Source: an uncultured Peptostreptococcaceae bacterium (lineage in GTDB: Bacteria > Bacillota > Clostridia > Peptostreptococcales > Anaerovoracaceae). Taken from it: 7,894 nucleotides of DNA. How positions within the stretch are numbered: position 1 is the first letter of the stretch; every line of letters begins with the position of its first letter. Positions 1 through 7,213 of this stretch are shown piece by piece. Made by a program: the position numbers and the translations under genes. Under the pieces are notes generated by a model. It was given only the letters and a program-made list of their open reading frames with translations. It searched no databases and had not been told where the DNA came from. Location of the stretch: contig CAJOQI010000110.1 of NCBI GenBank assembly GCA_905236895.1, forward strand, positions 1-7,894, written 5' to 3'.

Positions 1-494
1 AGTTCTATGGCGATGCTGATATTACAGCTGCTATGGACACATGGTATGGCGCAGGTACAGAAGTAGTATTCGCCTGCGGCGGCGGAATCTTCACCTCTGC
101 TGCTGAAGCTGCTGCAAAGGTTGACGGCAAGGTTATCGGCGTTGACGTAGACCAGGCTGCAATTATCGACGGAGCTTATGGCGAAGGCATGACAGTTACT
201 TCTGCTATGAAGGGTCTTGCTCCCACAGTTGACACTCTCCTCTCCGCTATTAAGGATGGAAAGTGGGCAGATTATGCAGGCAAGATTCAGACCATGGGTC
301 TCGTATCCGAATCACCTGAACTCAACTACGTTCAGCTCCCCACCACTACTCAGTGGGCTGATGGATTCTCCGAGGATGATTATAAGGCACTTGTTGGCGA
401 ACTGTTCAGCGGTGCACGTACAGTATCTGATGACATTTCCGGAATTCCTGCAACAGAAGCTGTCACAGTTGACGACCAGGGTAATATTAAGTAA
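1..494 (+). CDS. BMP/PnrA-family ABC transporter substrate-binding lipoprotein, C-terminal part
   Basis: The reading frame is open from the left edge (first full codon at base 3) to a TAA at 492-494, giving 164 visible residues; the start, signal peptide and lipobox cysteine lie outside the window. The frame continues upstream of the first in-window ATG (base 33), so that ATG is internal. Recognisable family blocks are FACGGGIFTSAAEAA (residue 23 onward), then VIGVDVDQ, then GMTVTSAMKG, which match the C-terminal half of the BMP fold (TmpC/PnrA of Treponema, NupN/YufN of Bacillus). In that family the Asp-rich VDVDQ strand lines the nucleoside pocket. The protein is expected to be anchored outside the membrane and to deliver nucleosides to the permeases encoded at 6011-7894. 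Family members are usually about 350-400 residues, so roughly half is seen. Codons look more biased than in the neighbouring genes, as is common for abundant binding proteins. Family assignment is firm; the exact ligand is inferred. Confidence 0.9.
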   Translation, partial: FYGDADITAAMDTWYGAGTEVVFACGGGIFTSAAEAAAKVDGKVIGVDVDQAAIIDGAYGEGMTVTSAMKGLAPTVDTLLSAIKDGKWADYAGKIQTMGLVSESPELNYVQLPTTTQWADGFSEDDYKALVGELFSGARTVSDDISGIPATEAVTVDDQGNIK

Positions 495-515
495 TTATAC
501 TTAATCATAACATCC

Positions 516-546
516 AAAAAGCACTCGAGTAATCGAGTGCTTTTTT
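516..546. terminator. Bidirectional rho-independent terminator between convergent genes
   Basis: An 8-bp perfect stem (GCACTCGA at 521-528 with TCGAGTGC at 533-540) closes a GTAA loop. It is followed by six Ts on the plus strand (541-546) and preceded by five As (516-520), which read as a T-tract on the minus strand; the A/T tracts also pair and lengthen the stem. It lies 26 bases past the lipoprotein stop and about 40 bases past the oxidoreductase stop, so it can end both transcripts. It also separates the lipoprotein gene from the rest of the transporter genes. Confidence 0.93.
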
Positions 547-583
547 CTTGATTATCTTGGATATCCAATTATATACGCGAGGA

Positions 584-3500
584 TTATTCTGCCAGTTTTT
601 TATATGCCTCGTATCTTTCCTTTGCTTCCTTTTCTGCCTGAGCAAAGAGTTCCTTGGCGTTCTCCGGGAAGCTGTTATAGAGGGATGCGTAGCGAACCTC
701 CCCTTCAAGGAAGTCCATATAGCTCATGGTGGGTTCTTTTGAATCCAGGGTAAAGGGCTTCTCTTTGTTGAGGGGATTGAATCTATAGAGTGGCCAATAA
801 CCGGAATCCACCGCTCTCTTCATTTCTGCCTGAGCCTGACCCATGCCTGCTTTGATGCCGTGGTTGATGCATGGAGCATAGGCAATGATTAAGGATGGTC
901 CGGGGAAAGCCTCAGCTTCCGTAATTGCCTTCATAAGCTGATTCATATCCGCACCCATGGCAACGGATGCCACATAGCAATTTCCGTAGGCCATCATCAT
1001 CTTACCCAAGTCCTTCTTTCCGCTCTTCTTTCCGGAAGACTGGAACTGAGCCACAGCTCCAAGAGGCGTAGCCTTGCTGCTCTGTCCTCCCGTATTGGAA
1101 TAAACCTCAGTATCCACTACCAGAATATTAATATCCTCACCCATGGCTATTACGTGATCCATTCCACCAAAGCCTATGTCATAGGCCCAGCCGTCGCCAC
1201 CGTACATCCATACGGGTTGTTTCGCCAGATGCTCGGGATGTCTCAATATCAAAGTCTTAAGTTCCTGACTTCTTCCGCTTAATTCCTTACCTTCCAATGC
1301 AGCCTGGAATTGGTTGGAGGCTCCCATGGACTCGCTTACGCTGGAATAGGTTTCAATCCATTTGTCTATAAGTTCCTTAAACTCAGGCTCCAACTCCCTC
1401 AGTTCCTCTATCCAAGCTCTGGTCTTACTTCTTTGCTGCTTAACGGATAGATACATTCCAAGGCAGAACTCCGCATTGTTTTCAAAGAGAGAATTGCTCC
1501 ATGCAGGTCCTCTTCCTTCTTTGCTTACGGTATATGGAATGGATGGCATGGCCGCTCCCCAAGCCTGGGAGCATCCGGTTGCATTGGCCCAATACATTCT
1601 ATCGCCGTAGAGTTGGGTAAGAAGCTTGGCATAGGGAGTCTCACCGCAACCTGCGCAGGCTCCGGAGAACTCGCAGAGAGGCTGACGGAACTGGCTTCCC
1701 TTTAGGGTTTCTATATCAAAGACATTCTTCTCGCTTATTGTAAGTCCGTATTCCCATTCCGGAGTAAGGCTTAGTTTTTCACTAACCTGTTCCATCTTAA
1801 GTGCCTTATCCTTCAAGGGACAGGATGCCACGCAGCTTCCACAGCCTGTGCAGTCCATATCGCTTATCTGAATTGAAAAATAGAGTTCTTCTCCTCCATC
1901 TTCTTTTTTGATTCCCTTTGCAGGAACTGCCTTGAGGCCTTCCGGAGCCTTGTCCAGTTCTTCTTTGTTCAGAAGATATGGTCTTATCACCGCATGGGGG
2001 CAGACAAAGGAGCAGCGATTACACTGAGCGCAAACCTCACCGTCCCATACAGGAAGGCGGGTTGCAATTCCCCTCTTCTCATAGGCAGTTGTTCCAAGGG
2101 GCATGGTACCGTCCTCATATCCCTTAAAAGTGGATACGGGAAGATCGTCTCCCTTAAGAGCATTGATGGGTCTAAGGATTTTTTTGATGAATTCCGGTTC
2201 ATCCTTCCCTTCTCCACCAAAGGGCAGGGCTTCTTCGGGAAGATTTCCCCAGCTATCCGGAATCTCTATTCTTGATACACCTGTGGCACCTTGGTCGATT
2301 GCTGCAAGGTTCTTCTTAACAACTTCCTCACCCTTATTACCAAAGGATTTCTCAGCAGCGGCCTTCATATAGCCAATGGCTTCTTCCATTGGGATAATGT
2401 CTGCCAAGCTGAAGAATGCAGCCTGAAGAACCATGGAAGCATAGTCCCCCAAGCCCAGTTCCCTTGCAATTTTGTTTGCATCGATAATATAGAGCTTGGC
2501 ATTCTTCTTTGCCAAGTCTCTCTTAACCCTATTAGGCAGATTTTCCTCTAGCTTATCTTCCGTCCAAGCCGTATTAAGTAAGAAGGTGCCACCATCCTTC
2601 AGTTCCGAAAGAATATCGTATTTCTCCGGGAAGGTCTGGTTATGACAACCAACAAAGTCCGCCTCGCTTACAAGATAGGATCCCAGAATCGGCGCATCTC
2701 CAAAGCGTAGATGGCTTCTGGTTATTCCAAAGGACTTCTTGGTATCGTATTCAAAATAGGCTTGGGCATACATATCCGTATTCTCGCCTATAATCTTGAT
2801 GGAATTCTTATTGGCACCAACGGTACCGTCGCTTCCAAGACCCCAGAATTTACATTCAACCAGCTTACCTCTATCGAGGATTGGTGCTTCAGTTGTCTTA
2901 AGAGAAAGATGGGTAACATCATCCTCAATACCTATAGTAAATCCATTAAAGGGTTTATCTTCCTTCAGATGATCGAACACAGCCTTTATATGAGAAGGTG
3001 CCGTATCCTTTGATGAAAGACCATAGCGACCGCCTATAATATATGGTGCATCCTTGTCATTGGTGAAAGCAGAGCAAACAGCAAGATAAAGTGGCTCCCC
3101 TGCAGCACCCATTTCCTTGCACCTATCAAGGACGGCGATCTTCTTTGCGGACTTTGGAAGGGCCTTTAAGAAATGCTCCTTGGAGAATGGATTAAAGAGA
3201 TGGACCTGAATATATCCAACCTTCTCTCCTTTCTTATTGAGATAATCAACGGTTTCCCTAATTGCTCCGCTGACTGAACCCATGGCCACGATTACCCTCT
3301 CCGCATTGGGGTCGCCGTAGTAATTGAAGATATGATAGTCCCCACCTGTGACCTCATTTATCTTCTCCATATAGCCCTCTACGATATCAGGCAGTTCATC
3401 ATAGAATCTATTATTGGCTTCTCTGAACTGGAAGTAAACGTCGGGATTTTGAACAGTATTTCTTAAGGATGGATGATATGGATTAAGAGCGGACTCTCTG

Positions 3501-4129
3501 AAATTTCTGACGGCCTGCCAATCCAGAAGGTCTCCGAAAGTCTCGTAAGGAATGGCCCTTATCTTCTGAATCTCGTGGGAAGTTCTGAAACCATCAAAGA
3601 AATGCATAAAAGGGATTCTGGCTTTGATTGCGGAAAGATGGGCAACACCTGCAAGGTCCATTACCTCCTGAACGCTTCCTGTTGAAAGCATGGCAAAGCC
3701 CGTCTGACGGCAGTTCATCACGTCGCTGTGGTCCCCAAAGATGGACATGGCATGAGTTCCCACCGTTCTTGATGCAACATGAAGAACCGCAGGCTGTCTG
3801 GTTCCGCTTATTCTATGAAGCACGGGAATCATCAACATAAGACCCTGGGATGATGTAAATGAGGTGGCAAGGGATCCAGCTTCAAGTGCTCCATGAACTG
3901 AGCCGATTGCTCCTGCCTCCGACTGCATCTCAACCAAGGTAACAGGTTGAGTATAAAGATTCTTTCTTCCCTTTGCTGACCATTCGTCCGTCTTCTCCGC
4001 CATGGGTGAAGATGGGGTTATGGGATAGATAGCTGCAACTTCCGAAAAGGCATAGGCCACATAGGCGCAGGCCTCATTGCCGTCAACCACCATAATATTA
4101 TCGTTCTTCTTTTCCGGGTTATTATTCAT
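584..4129 (-). CDS. nifJ: Pyruvate:ferredoxin (flavodoxin) oxidoreductase, single-chain
   Basis: The 1181-residue protein is full length for the homodimeric cytoplasmic enzyme that converts pyruvate and CoA to acetyl-CoA and CO2 while reducing ferredoxin or flavodoxin. Domains run in the usual order. The N-terminal pyruvate/TPP domain has YPITPSSP near residues 35-42, Glu71 in MQSEAGA and Arg121 in the SRTVGTHAMS segment. The gamma domain has GLGSDGTVGANK near 428-439. The EKR motif is at 684-686. Two 4Fe-4S ferredoxin motifs follow: Cys700/703/706/710 and Cys760/763/766/770. The C-terminal TPP domain has the proximal-cluster ligands Cys825, Cys828, Cys853 and Cys1087, GDGWAYDIG with Asp979, and SNTGGQ with Asn1012. 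The 3- and 25-residue gaps between the first three cluster cysteines match the Desulfovibrio africanus enzyme as I recall it. I chose ATG 4129 because GGGAGGA sits 6 bases upstream; an in-frame ATG at 4135 touches that site and a GTG at 4162 has none. It is transcribed alone, divergent from the ABC operon. No ligand is missing. Confidence 0.97.
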   Translation of the reverse strand: MNNNPEKKNDNIMVVDGNEACAYVAYAFSEVAAIYPITPSSPMAEKTDEWSAKGRKNLYTQPVTLVEMQSEAGAIGSVHGALEAGSLATSFTSSQGLMLMIPVLHRISGTRQPAVLHVASRTVGTHAMSIFGDHSDVMNCRQTGFAMLSTGSVQEVMDLAGVAHLSAIKARIPFMHFFDGFRTSHEIQKIRAIPYETFGDLLDWQAVRNFRESALNPYHPSLRNTVQNPDVYFQFREANNRFYDELPDIVEGYMEKINEVTGGDYHIFNYYGDPNAERVIVAMGSVSGAIRETVDYLNKKGEKVGYIQVHLFNPFSKEHFLKALPKSAKKIAVLDRCKEMGAAGEPLYLAVCSAFTNDKDAPYIIGGRYGLSSKDTAPSHIKAVFDHLKEDKPFNGFTIGIEDDVTHLSLKTTEAPILDRGKLVECKFWGLGSDGTVGANKNSIKIIGENTDMYAQAYFEYDTKKSFGITRSHLRFGDAPILGSYLVSEADFVGCHNQTFPEKYDILSELKDGGTFLLNTAWTEDKLEENLPNRVKRDLAKKNAKLYIIDANKIARELGLGDYASMVLQAAFFSLADIIPMEEAIGYMKAAAEKSFGNKGEEVVKKNLAAIDQGATGVSRIEIPDSWGNLPEEALPFGGEGKDEPEFIKKILRPINALKGDDLPVSTFKGYEDGTMPLGTTAYEKRGIATRLPVWDGEVCAQCNRCSFVCPHAVIRPYLLNKEELDKAPEGLKAVPAKGIKKEDGGEELYFSIQISDMDCTGCGSCVASCPLKDKALKMEQVSEKLSLTPEWEYGLTISEKNVFDIETLKGSQFRQPLCEFSGACAGCGETPYAKLLTQLYGDRMYWANATGCSQAWGAAMPSIPYTVSKEGRGPAWSNSLFENNAEFCLGMYLSVKQQRSKTRAWIEELRELEPEFKELIDKWIETYSSVSESMGASNQFQAALEGKELSGRSQELKTLILRHPEHLAKQPVWMYGGDGWAYDIGFGGMDHVIAMGEDINILVVDTEVYSNTGGQSSKATPLGAVAQFQSSGKKSGKKDLGKMMMAYGNCYVASVAMGADMNQLMKAITEAEAFPGPSLIIAYAPCINHGIKAGMGQAQAEMKRAVDSGYWPLYRFNPLNKEKPFTLDSKEPTMSYMDFLEGEVRYASLYNSFPENAKELFAQAEKEAKERYEAYKKLAE

Positions 4130-4135
4130 TTTCAT

Positions 4136-4142
4136 TCCTCCC
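4136..4142 (-). promoter_or_regulatory. Ribosome binding site that fixes the oxidoreductase start
   Basis: On the minus strand GGGAGGA is followed by six bases (ATGAAA) and then the ATG whose first base is 4129. The alternative ATG at 4135 has zero spacing from this site, and the GTG at 4162 lies upstream of it, so the 4129 start is the only well placed one. Confidence 0.85.
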
Positions 4143-4169
4143 TGGAAGTTTTTCTTTCTCACACTATCT

Positions 4170-4199
4170 ATTTTCCATCCTTACTTATTAATTTGTCAA
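4170..4199 (-). promoter_or_regulatory. Candidate promoter of the oxidoreductase gene
   Basis: Reading leftward, a perfect -35 hexamer TTGACA (4199-4194) is followed after 18 bases by GAAAAT (4175-4170), a 4-of-6 match to TATAAT. The start of transcription would fall near 4163, leaving a leader of about 34 bases that contains the ribosome site. The -10 box is weak and the spacer is one base over the optimum, so another promoter in this AT-rich stretch is possible. The -35 box overlaps a short palindrome at 4192-4203. Confidence 0.4.
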
Positions 4200-4203
4200 C
4201 AAA
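4192..4203. repeat. Short imperfect palindrome on the leftward -35 box
   Basis: TTTGT-CA-ACAAA has 5-bp arms around a 2-base centre and covers the TTGACA box of the oxidoreductase promoter. A repressor binding here would block that promoter. The arms are short and AT-rich, so chance is a real alternative. TTGT at 4193-4196 and ACAA at 4206-4209 also resemble the ends of a Rex operator, but the span is 17 rather than the usual 18 bases. Confidence 0.3.
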
Positions 4204-4288
4204 GCACAATAAAAAACCATTCTAACCCTGATAATTTTGTATATTGGGTCAATTAAAGCCTTTGAAATATATGCTTTCTCAATAATAT

Positions 4289-4300
4289 GCCATTAATGGC
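4289..4300. repeat. Perfect 12-bp palindrome upstream of the ABC operon promoter
   Basis: GCCATTAATGGC is identical to its own reverse complement and ends one base before the presumed -35 box (4302-4307) of the rightward promoter. The position suits an operator or activator site. I do not recognise it as the site of a known regulator. Perfect 12-bp palindromes are expected about twice by chance in a window this long, so the location is the main argument. Confidence 0.35.
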
Positions 4301-4301
4301 T

Positions 4302-4330
4302 TTTCCAATCTTTTACCCTTATGATATAAT
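4302..4330 (+). promoter_or_regulatory. Extended -10 promoter of the ABC transporter operon
   Basis: A perfect TATAAT at 4325-4330 is preceded by TG and one base (TGATATAAT from 4322), giving an extended -10 element. TTTCCA at 4302-4307, a 4-of-6 match to the -35 consensus, lies 17 bases upstream. Transcription should begin near the A at 4337, giving a 41-base leader with AAGGA (4365-4369) eight bases before the ATG. The leader is too short for a typical riboswitch and shows no terminator hairpin. Confidence 0.72.
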
Positions 4331-4377
4331 CAATTTAGTATTTTAACTCTATTATTTTCAACGGAAGGAATATCTTT

Positions 4378-6009
4378 ATGGACACCCCTTATGCAATAGA
4401 AATGGTGAACATCACAAAGAGATTCCCCGGCATCATTGCCAACGACAATATCACCCTCCAACTAAAGCATGGCGAAATCCATGCTCTTTTGGGTGAAAAC
4501 GGCGCAGGCAAATCCACCCTTATGTCCGTCCTCTTTGGTCTCTACCAAGCGGAAGAAGGCGTAATCAAAAAGGATGGTAAGGAGGTCACCATCAAAGACC
4601 CCAATGATGCCAATGACCTGGGAATCGGAATGGTACACCAACATTTTAAGCTGGTTCAATGCTTTACGGTTTTGGAGAATATCATACTGGGAGTTGAGAC
4701 CACCAAGTCCGGGATGCTTCAAATGGACGAGGCCCGCAAGAAGGTTCTGGCCCTTTCCGAAAAATACGGTCTTCAGGTTAACCCTGATGCCAAGATTGAA
4801 GACATCACCGTAGGAATGCAACAGCGTACCGAGATCTTAAAGATGCTCTATAGAGACAACGAGATTCTCATCTTTGACGAACCGACCGCAGTTTTAACTC
4901 CTCAGGAAATCGATGAGCTCATGGTTATAATGAAGAATCTGGCAGCGGAAGGAAAGTCAATACTTTTTATCTCTCATAAGCTTAACGAGATTATGGAGGT
5001 AGCCAATCGAGTTACCGTTCTCAGAAGAGGAAAATACGTTGGTACGGTTAACGTAAAAGATACCACCAAGGAAGAGCTTTCCAGAATGATGGTTGGAAGA
5101 GATGTTCAGATGGTGGTAGACAAGGCCCCCTCCTCTCCAAAAGACGTGGTTCTTAAAATAGAGAATATGACCGTGGCATCCAAGCTCCACTCCAATAACG
5201 CAGTTAAGGACGTGAGTCTTGAGGTTCGTTCCGGAGAAATCGTCTGCATTGCAGGTATAGACGGAAACGGTCAAACGGAATTTGTATATGGACTCACGGG
5301 AATGGAACCATTGCTAAGCGGCAAAATAACCCTTTGCGGAGAAGATATAACCCATAGTTCCATTCGTCAGCGGAGCAAGGAAATGAGCCACATTCCGGAA
5401 GACAGACATAAGCACGGAATGGTATTGGATTATTCCCTGGAATACAATATGATCCTCCAGCGTTATTTTCAGGAGGACTTTACTTCAGGCGTAGGTTTCC
5501 TCAAAAGAAAGAATATCCGCGAGTATTCCGAAAGGTTGGAGTCTGAATACGACGTGCGTTCCGGTCAAGGGTCGGTAACCATTGCAAGGGCAATGTCAGG
5601 AGGCAACCAGCAAAAGGCTATCGTTGCAAGAGAATTGGACAAGCATCACAGCCTTCTTGTGGCGGTTCAGCCTACCAGAGGTCTTGATGTAGGTGCCATT
5701 GAAGGCGTTCACCGTCACTTGATTGAAGAAAGAGATGCTGGCAAGGCTGTTCTTCTGATTTCTTTGGAATTGGAAGAAGTGATGAATGTTCCCGATCGCA
5801 TCCTGGTTATGTACGAAGGAGAGCTTGTAGGTGAACTTGATCCCAAGAAAACAACAGTAGAAGAATTGGGTCTCTATATGGCAGGTGCAAAGAAGAATGT
5901 CTTCGTAGATGCAAATACCAGCGAAATCGAAGAATCTGAGGTTATAGACACTGTAAGAAAAACCTCAAAAGAAGCTTCTGAAGATTTAAATGAAGGAAAG
6001 GAGGCTTAA
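4378..6009 (+). CDS. Nucleoside-type (BMP/NupO-like) ABC transporter ATP-binding protein, tandem NBDs
   Basis: This 543-residue cytoplasmic ATPase carries two ABC domains in one chain and powers an importer with the two permeases downstream. NBD1 has Walker A GENGAGKST (39-47), Q-loop Gln88, a divergent signature VGMQQR (145-150), Walker B ILIFDE (163-168) and His200. NBD2 begins near residue 258. It has a changed Walker A GIDGNGQT (293-300, Gln for Lys), an intact signature MSGGNQQ (406-412), VAVQPTRGLDVGA (438-450) with Val-Gln in place of Asp-Glu, and Leu in place of the switch His (ISLELEE, 461-467). This pattern, especially the QPTRGLDVGAIE stretch, is typical of NupO/YufO-type rather than RbsA-type ATPases. 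It is some 30 residues longer than usual because of an acidic tail after about residue 510. The start has AAGGA eight bases upstream. The stop is one base before the first permease. The family is clear; a ribose or other sugar substrate is less likely than a nucleoside. Confidence 0.93.
   Translation: MDTPYAIEMVNITKRFPGIIANDNITLQLKHGEIHALLGENGAGKSTLMSVLFGLYQAEEGVIKKDGKEVTIKDPNDANDLGIGMVHQHFKLVQCFTVLENIILGVETTKSGMLQMDEARKKVLALSEKYGLQVNPDAKIEDITVGMQQRTEILKMLYRDNEILIFDEPTAVLTPQEIDELMVIMKNLAAEGKSILFISHKLNEIMEVANRVTVLRRGKYVGTVNVKDTTKEELSRMMVGRDVQMVVDKAPSSPKDVVLKIENMTVASKLHSNNAVKDVSLEVRSGEIVCIAGIDGNGQTEFVYGLTGMEPLLSGKITLCGEDITHSSIRQRSKEMSHIPEDRHKHGMVLDYSLEYNMILQRYFQEDFTSGVGFLKRKNIREYSERLESEYDVRSGQGSVTIARAMSGGNQQKAIVARELDKHHSLLVAVQPTRGLDVGAIEGVHRHLIEERDAGKAVLLISLELEEVMNVPDRILVMYEGELVGELDPKKTTVEELGLYMAGAKKNVFVDANTSEIEESEVIDTVRKTSKEASEDLNEGKEA
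5998..6004 (+). promoter_or_regulatory. Ribosome binding site that fixes the first permease start
   Basis: AAGGAGG lies inside the last codons of the ATPase gene, six bases before ATG 6011. An earlier in-frame ATG at 5990 precedes this site and has no comparable site of its own, so 6011 is preferred. Its position at the end of the upstream gene suggests coupled translation. Confidence 0.85.
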
Positions 6010-6010
6010 G

Positions 6011-7213
6011 ATGAAAGAAAAGAATAAACTCCTTAAGAACCCCTCCTTCCAAGCAATAATAGCTTCCCTTCTCTGTATAGTTTTGGGACTTTTGATCGGA
6101 TATATAGTCTTGATGATTATCAATCCCTCCGGAGCTGCGGGAGCTATTAAGACCATCCTCCTAAACTTCCTTACCAGATCCAGCGGTCTGGCAAAGGTTA
6201 AGGCTTTAGGCAATACTTTGGCAAAAACAGCGCCACTCCTAATGTGCGCCCTTTCCATCTGCTTCTGCTATAAGGTTGGACTCTTCAATATCGGTGCAGC
6301 CGGTCAATACGAAGCAGGTGCCTGCATAGGACTGTTTTCTGCCTTGGTTTTGGGACTCCCCTGGTATATATGCCTTATTCTCTCTGCCATTGCAGGAGCA
6401 ATCGTGGGAGCCGTTTCAGGCTTCCTCAAGGCCTATAGAAACGTAAACGAAGTAATATCCGGAATCATGCTTAACTGGATAATGCTATATATTACCAATA
6501 CCGTTCTTGGAAACGAAAAATCAAAGGATATAGCAAGCCCTTATACCCTTAAGGTTTCGGCCACCAACAAAAGTGCCCTTCTACCCAGCGGTATATTGGG
6601 CAAGCTTTTCCCAAATAACAATACGGTAACCATAGCGATTTCTCTATCTGTTATATTTGCTGTAGCTATTTGGATTATACTTACCAAGACCAAATTCGGA
6701 TATGAACTTAGGGCAACAGGTTTCAACAAGGATGCGGCAAAATATGCCGGCATGAAGGAAAAGAAAAATATTATCGTAACCTTGGCTATAGGAGGTGCTC
6801 TGGCAGGTATAGGTGCATCCTTCCTCTATCTTACCGGTTATCAGGAATGGTCCACTACCCAGACCTCTGTTCCTGCCATGGGATTCAACGGCATTGCAGC
6901 CACCTTCCTTGGAGGTCTTAACCCCTTGGGAACCATATTCGCCTCCTTCTTTATCCAATCAATAACCGATGGCGGCGCTTTGATAGACAAGTCAGTATAT
7001 CCTTCACAGATATCCGACCTGATTTCATCCTTTATCATCTATCTTTGCGGATTTGTATTCTTCTTTAAGCACGCCTTTACGACATATCTAAACAGTAAAG
7101 GCGGCCCTGTGGACACAAGATTTGCCGCAGATGATGATAATAAAAACAATATTGCACTCTCGGAGAAAGAATCCGAAGATTTGGAAACAAAAGATGGAGG
7201 TGAAGAGAAATGA
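6011..7213 (+). CDS. ABC transporter permease, NupP-like (BPD_transp_2 family)
   Basis: This 400-residue integral membrane protein is the first of two different permease subunits of the putative nucleoside importer. Hydrophobic segments are visible near residues 13-37, 72-90, 95-116, 117-137, 147-166, 205-224, 253-275, 290-315 and 334-352, about 8-10 helices. Family hallmarks are KVGLFNIGAAGQYEAGA (about 88-104), the cytoplasmic-loop motif RATGFNKDAAKYAGM (about 234-248), which probably contacts the ATPase, and the GFNGIAATFLGGLNP block (about 291-305). A hydrophilic, acidic tail of about 40 residues (NSKGG onward) ends the protein and should lie in the cytoplasm. The gene starts one base after the ATPase stop, and its own TGA overlaps the next ATG, so all three genes should be co-transcribed and translationally coupled. 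Assignment to the Nup/BMP-type permeases rests on motifs and gene order; the substrate is inferred. Confidence 0.92.
   Translation: MKEKNKLLKNPSFQAIIASLLCIVLGLLIGYIVLMIINPSGAAGAIKTILLNFLTRSSGLAKVKALGNTLAKTAPLLMCALSICFCYKVGLFNIGAAGQYEAGACIGLFSALVLGLPWYICLILSAIAGAIVGAVSGFLKAYRNVNEVISGIMLNWIMLYITNTVLGNEKSKDIASPYTLKVSATNKSALLPSGILGKLFPNNNTVTIAISLSVIFAVAIWIILTKTKFGYELRATGFNKDAAKYAGMKEKKNIIVTLAIGGALAGIGASFLYLTGYQEWSTTQTSVPAMGFNGIAATFLGGLNPLGTIFASFFIQSITDGGALIDKSVYPSQISDLISSFIIYLCGFVFFFKHAFTTYLNSKGGPVDTRFAADDDNKNNIALSEKESEDLETKDGGEEK
7196..7203 (+). promoter_or_regulatory. Ribosome binding site of the second permease with ATGA stop-start overlap
   Basis: GGAGGTGA is a near-perfect Shine-Dalgarno sequence six bases before ATG 7210. 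The start and the preceding stop share bases 7210-7213 (ATGA), a classic arrangement for translational coupling that keeps the two permeases in balance. Confidence 0.88.

Noticed and set aside
557..568. Perfect palindrome TTGGATATCCAA between the oxidoreductase stop and the terminator
   Set aside because: A perfect 12-bp palindrome is expected about twice by chance in this window, and it has no T-tract or promoter beside it.
505..742. Small open frames around the terminator and the 3' end of the oxidoreductase (505-708 minus, 548-742 plus)
   Set aside because: They run across the terminator hairpin or in the wrong frame of a conserved gene and lack ribosome sites.
1994..2551. Overlapping plus-strand open frames (1994-2275, 2103-2372, 2291-2551) opposite the oxidoreductase gene
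   Set aside because: They lie antisense to conserved oxidoreductase sequence, have no ribosome sites or recognisable motifs, and are what codon bias on the other strand produces.
4200..4377. Possible purine riboswitch or attenuator before the transporter operon
   Set aside because: The leader after the mapped-looking promoter is only about 41 bases, and I see neither the paired loops of a purine aptamer nor a terminator hairpin in the intergenic region.
4462..5274. Minus-strand open frames of 119 and 105 residues opposite the ATPase gene
   Set aside because: Both are antisense to conserved NBD motifs, and their translations look like random low-information sequence with no family resemblance.
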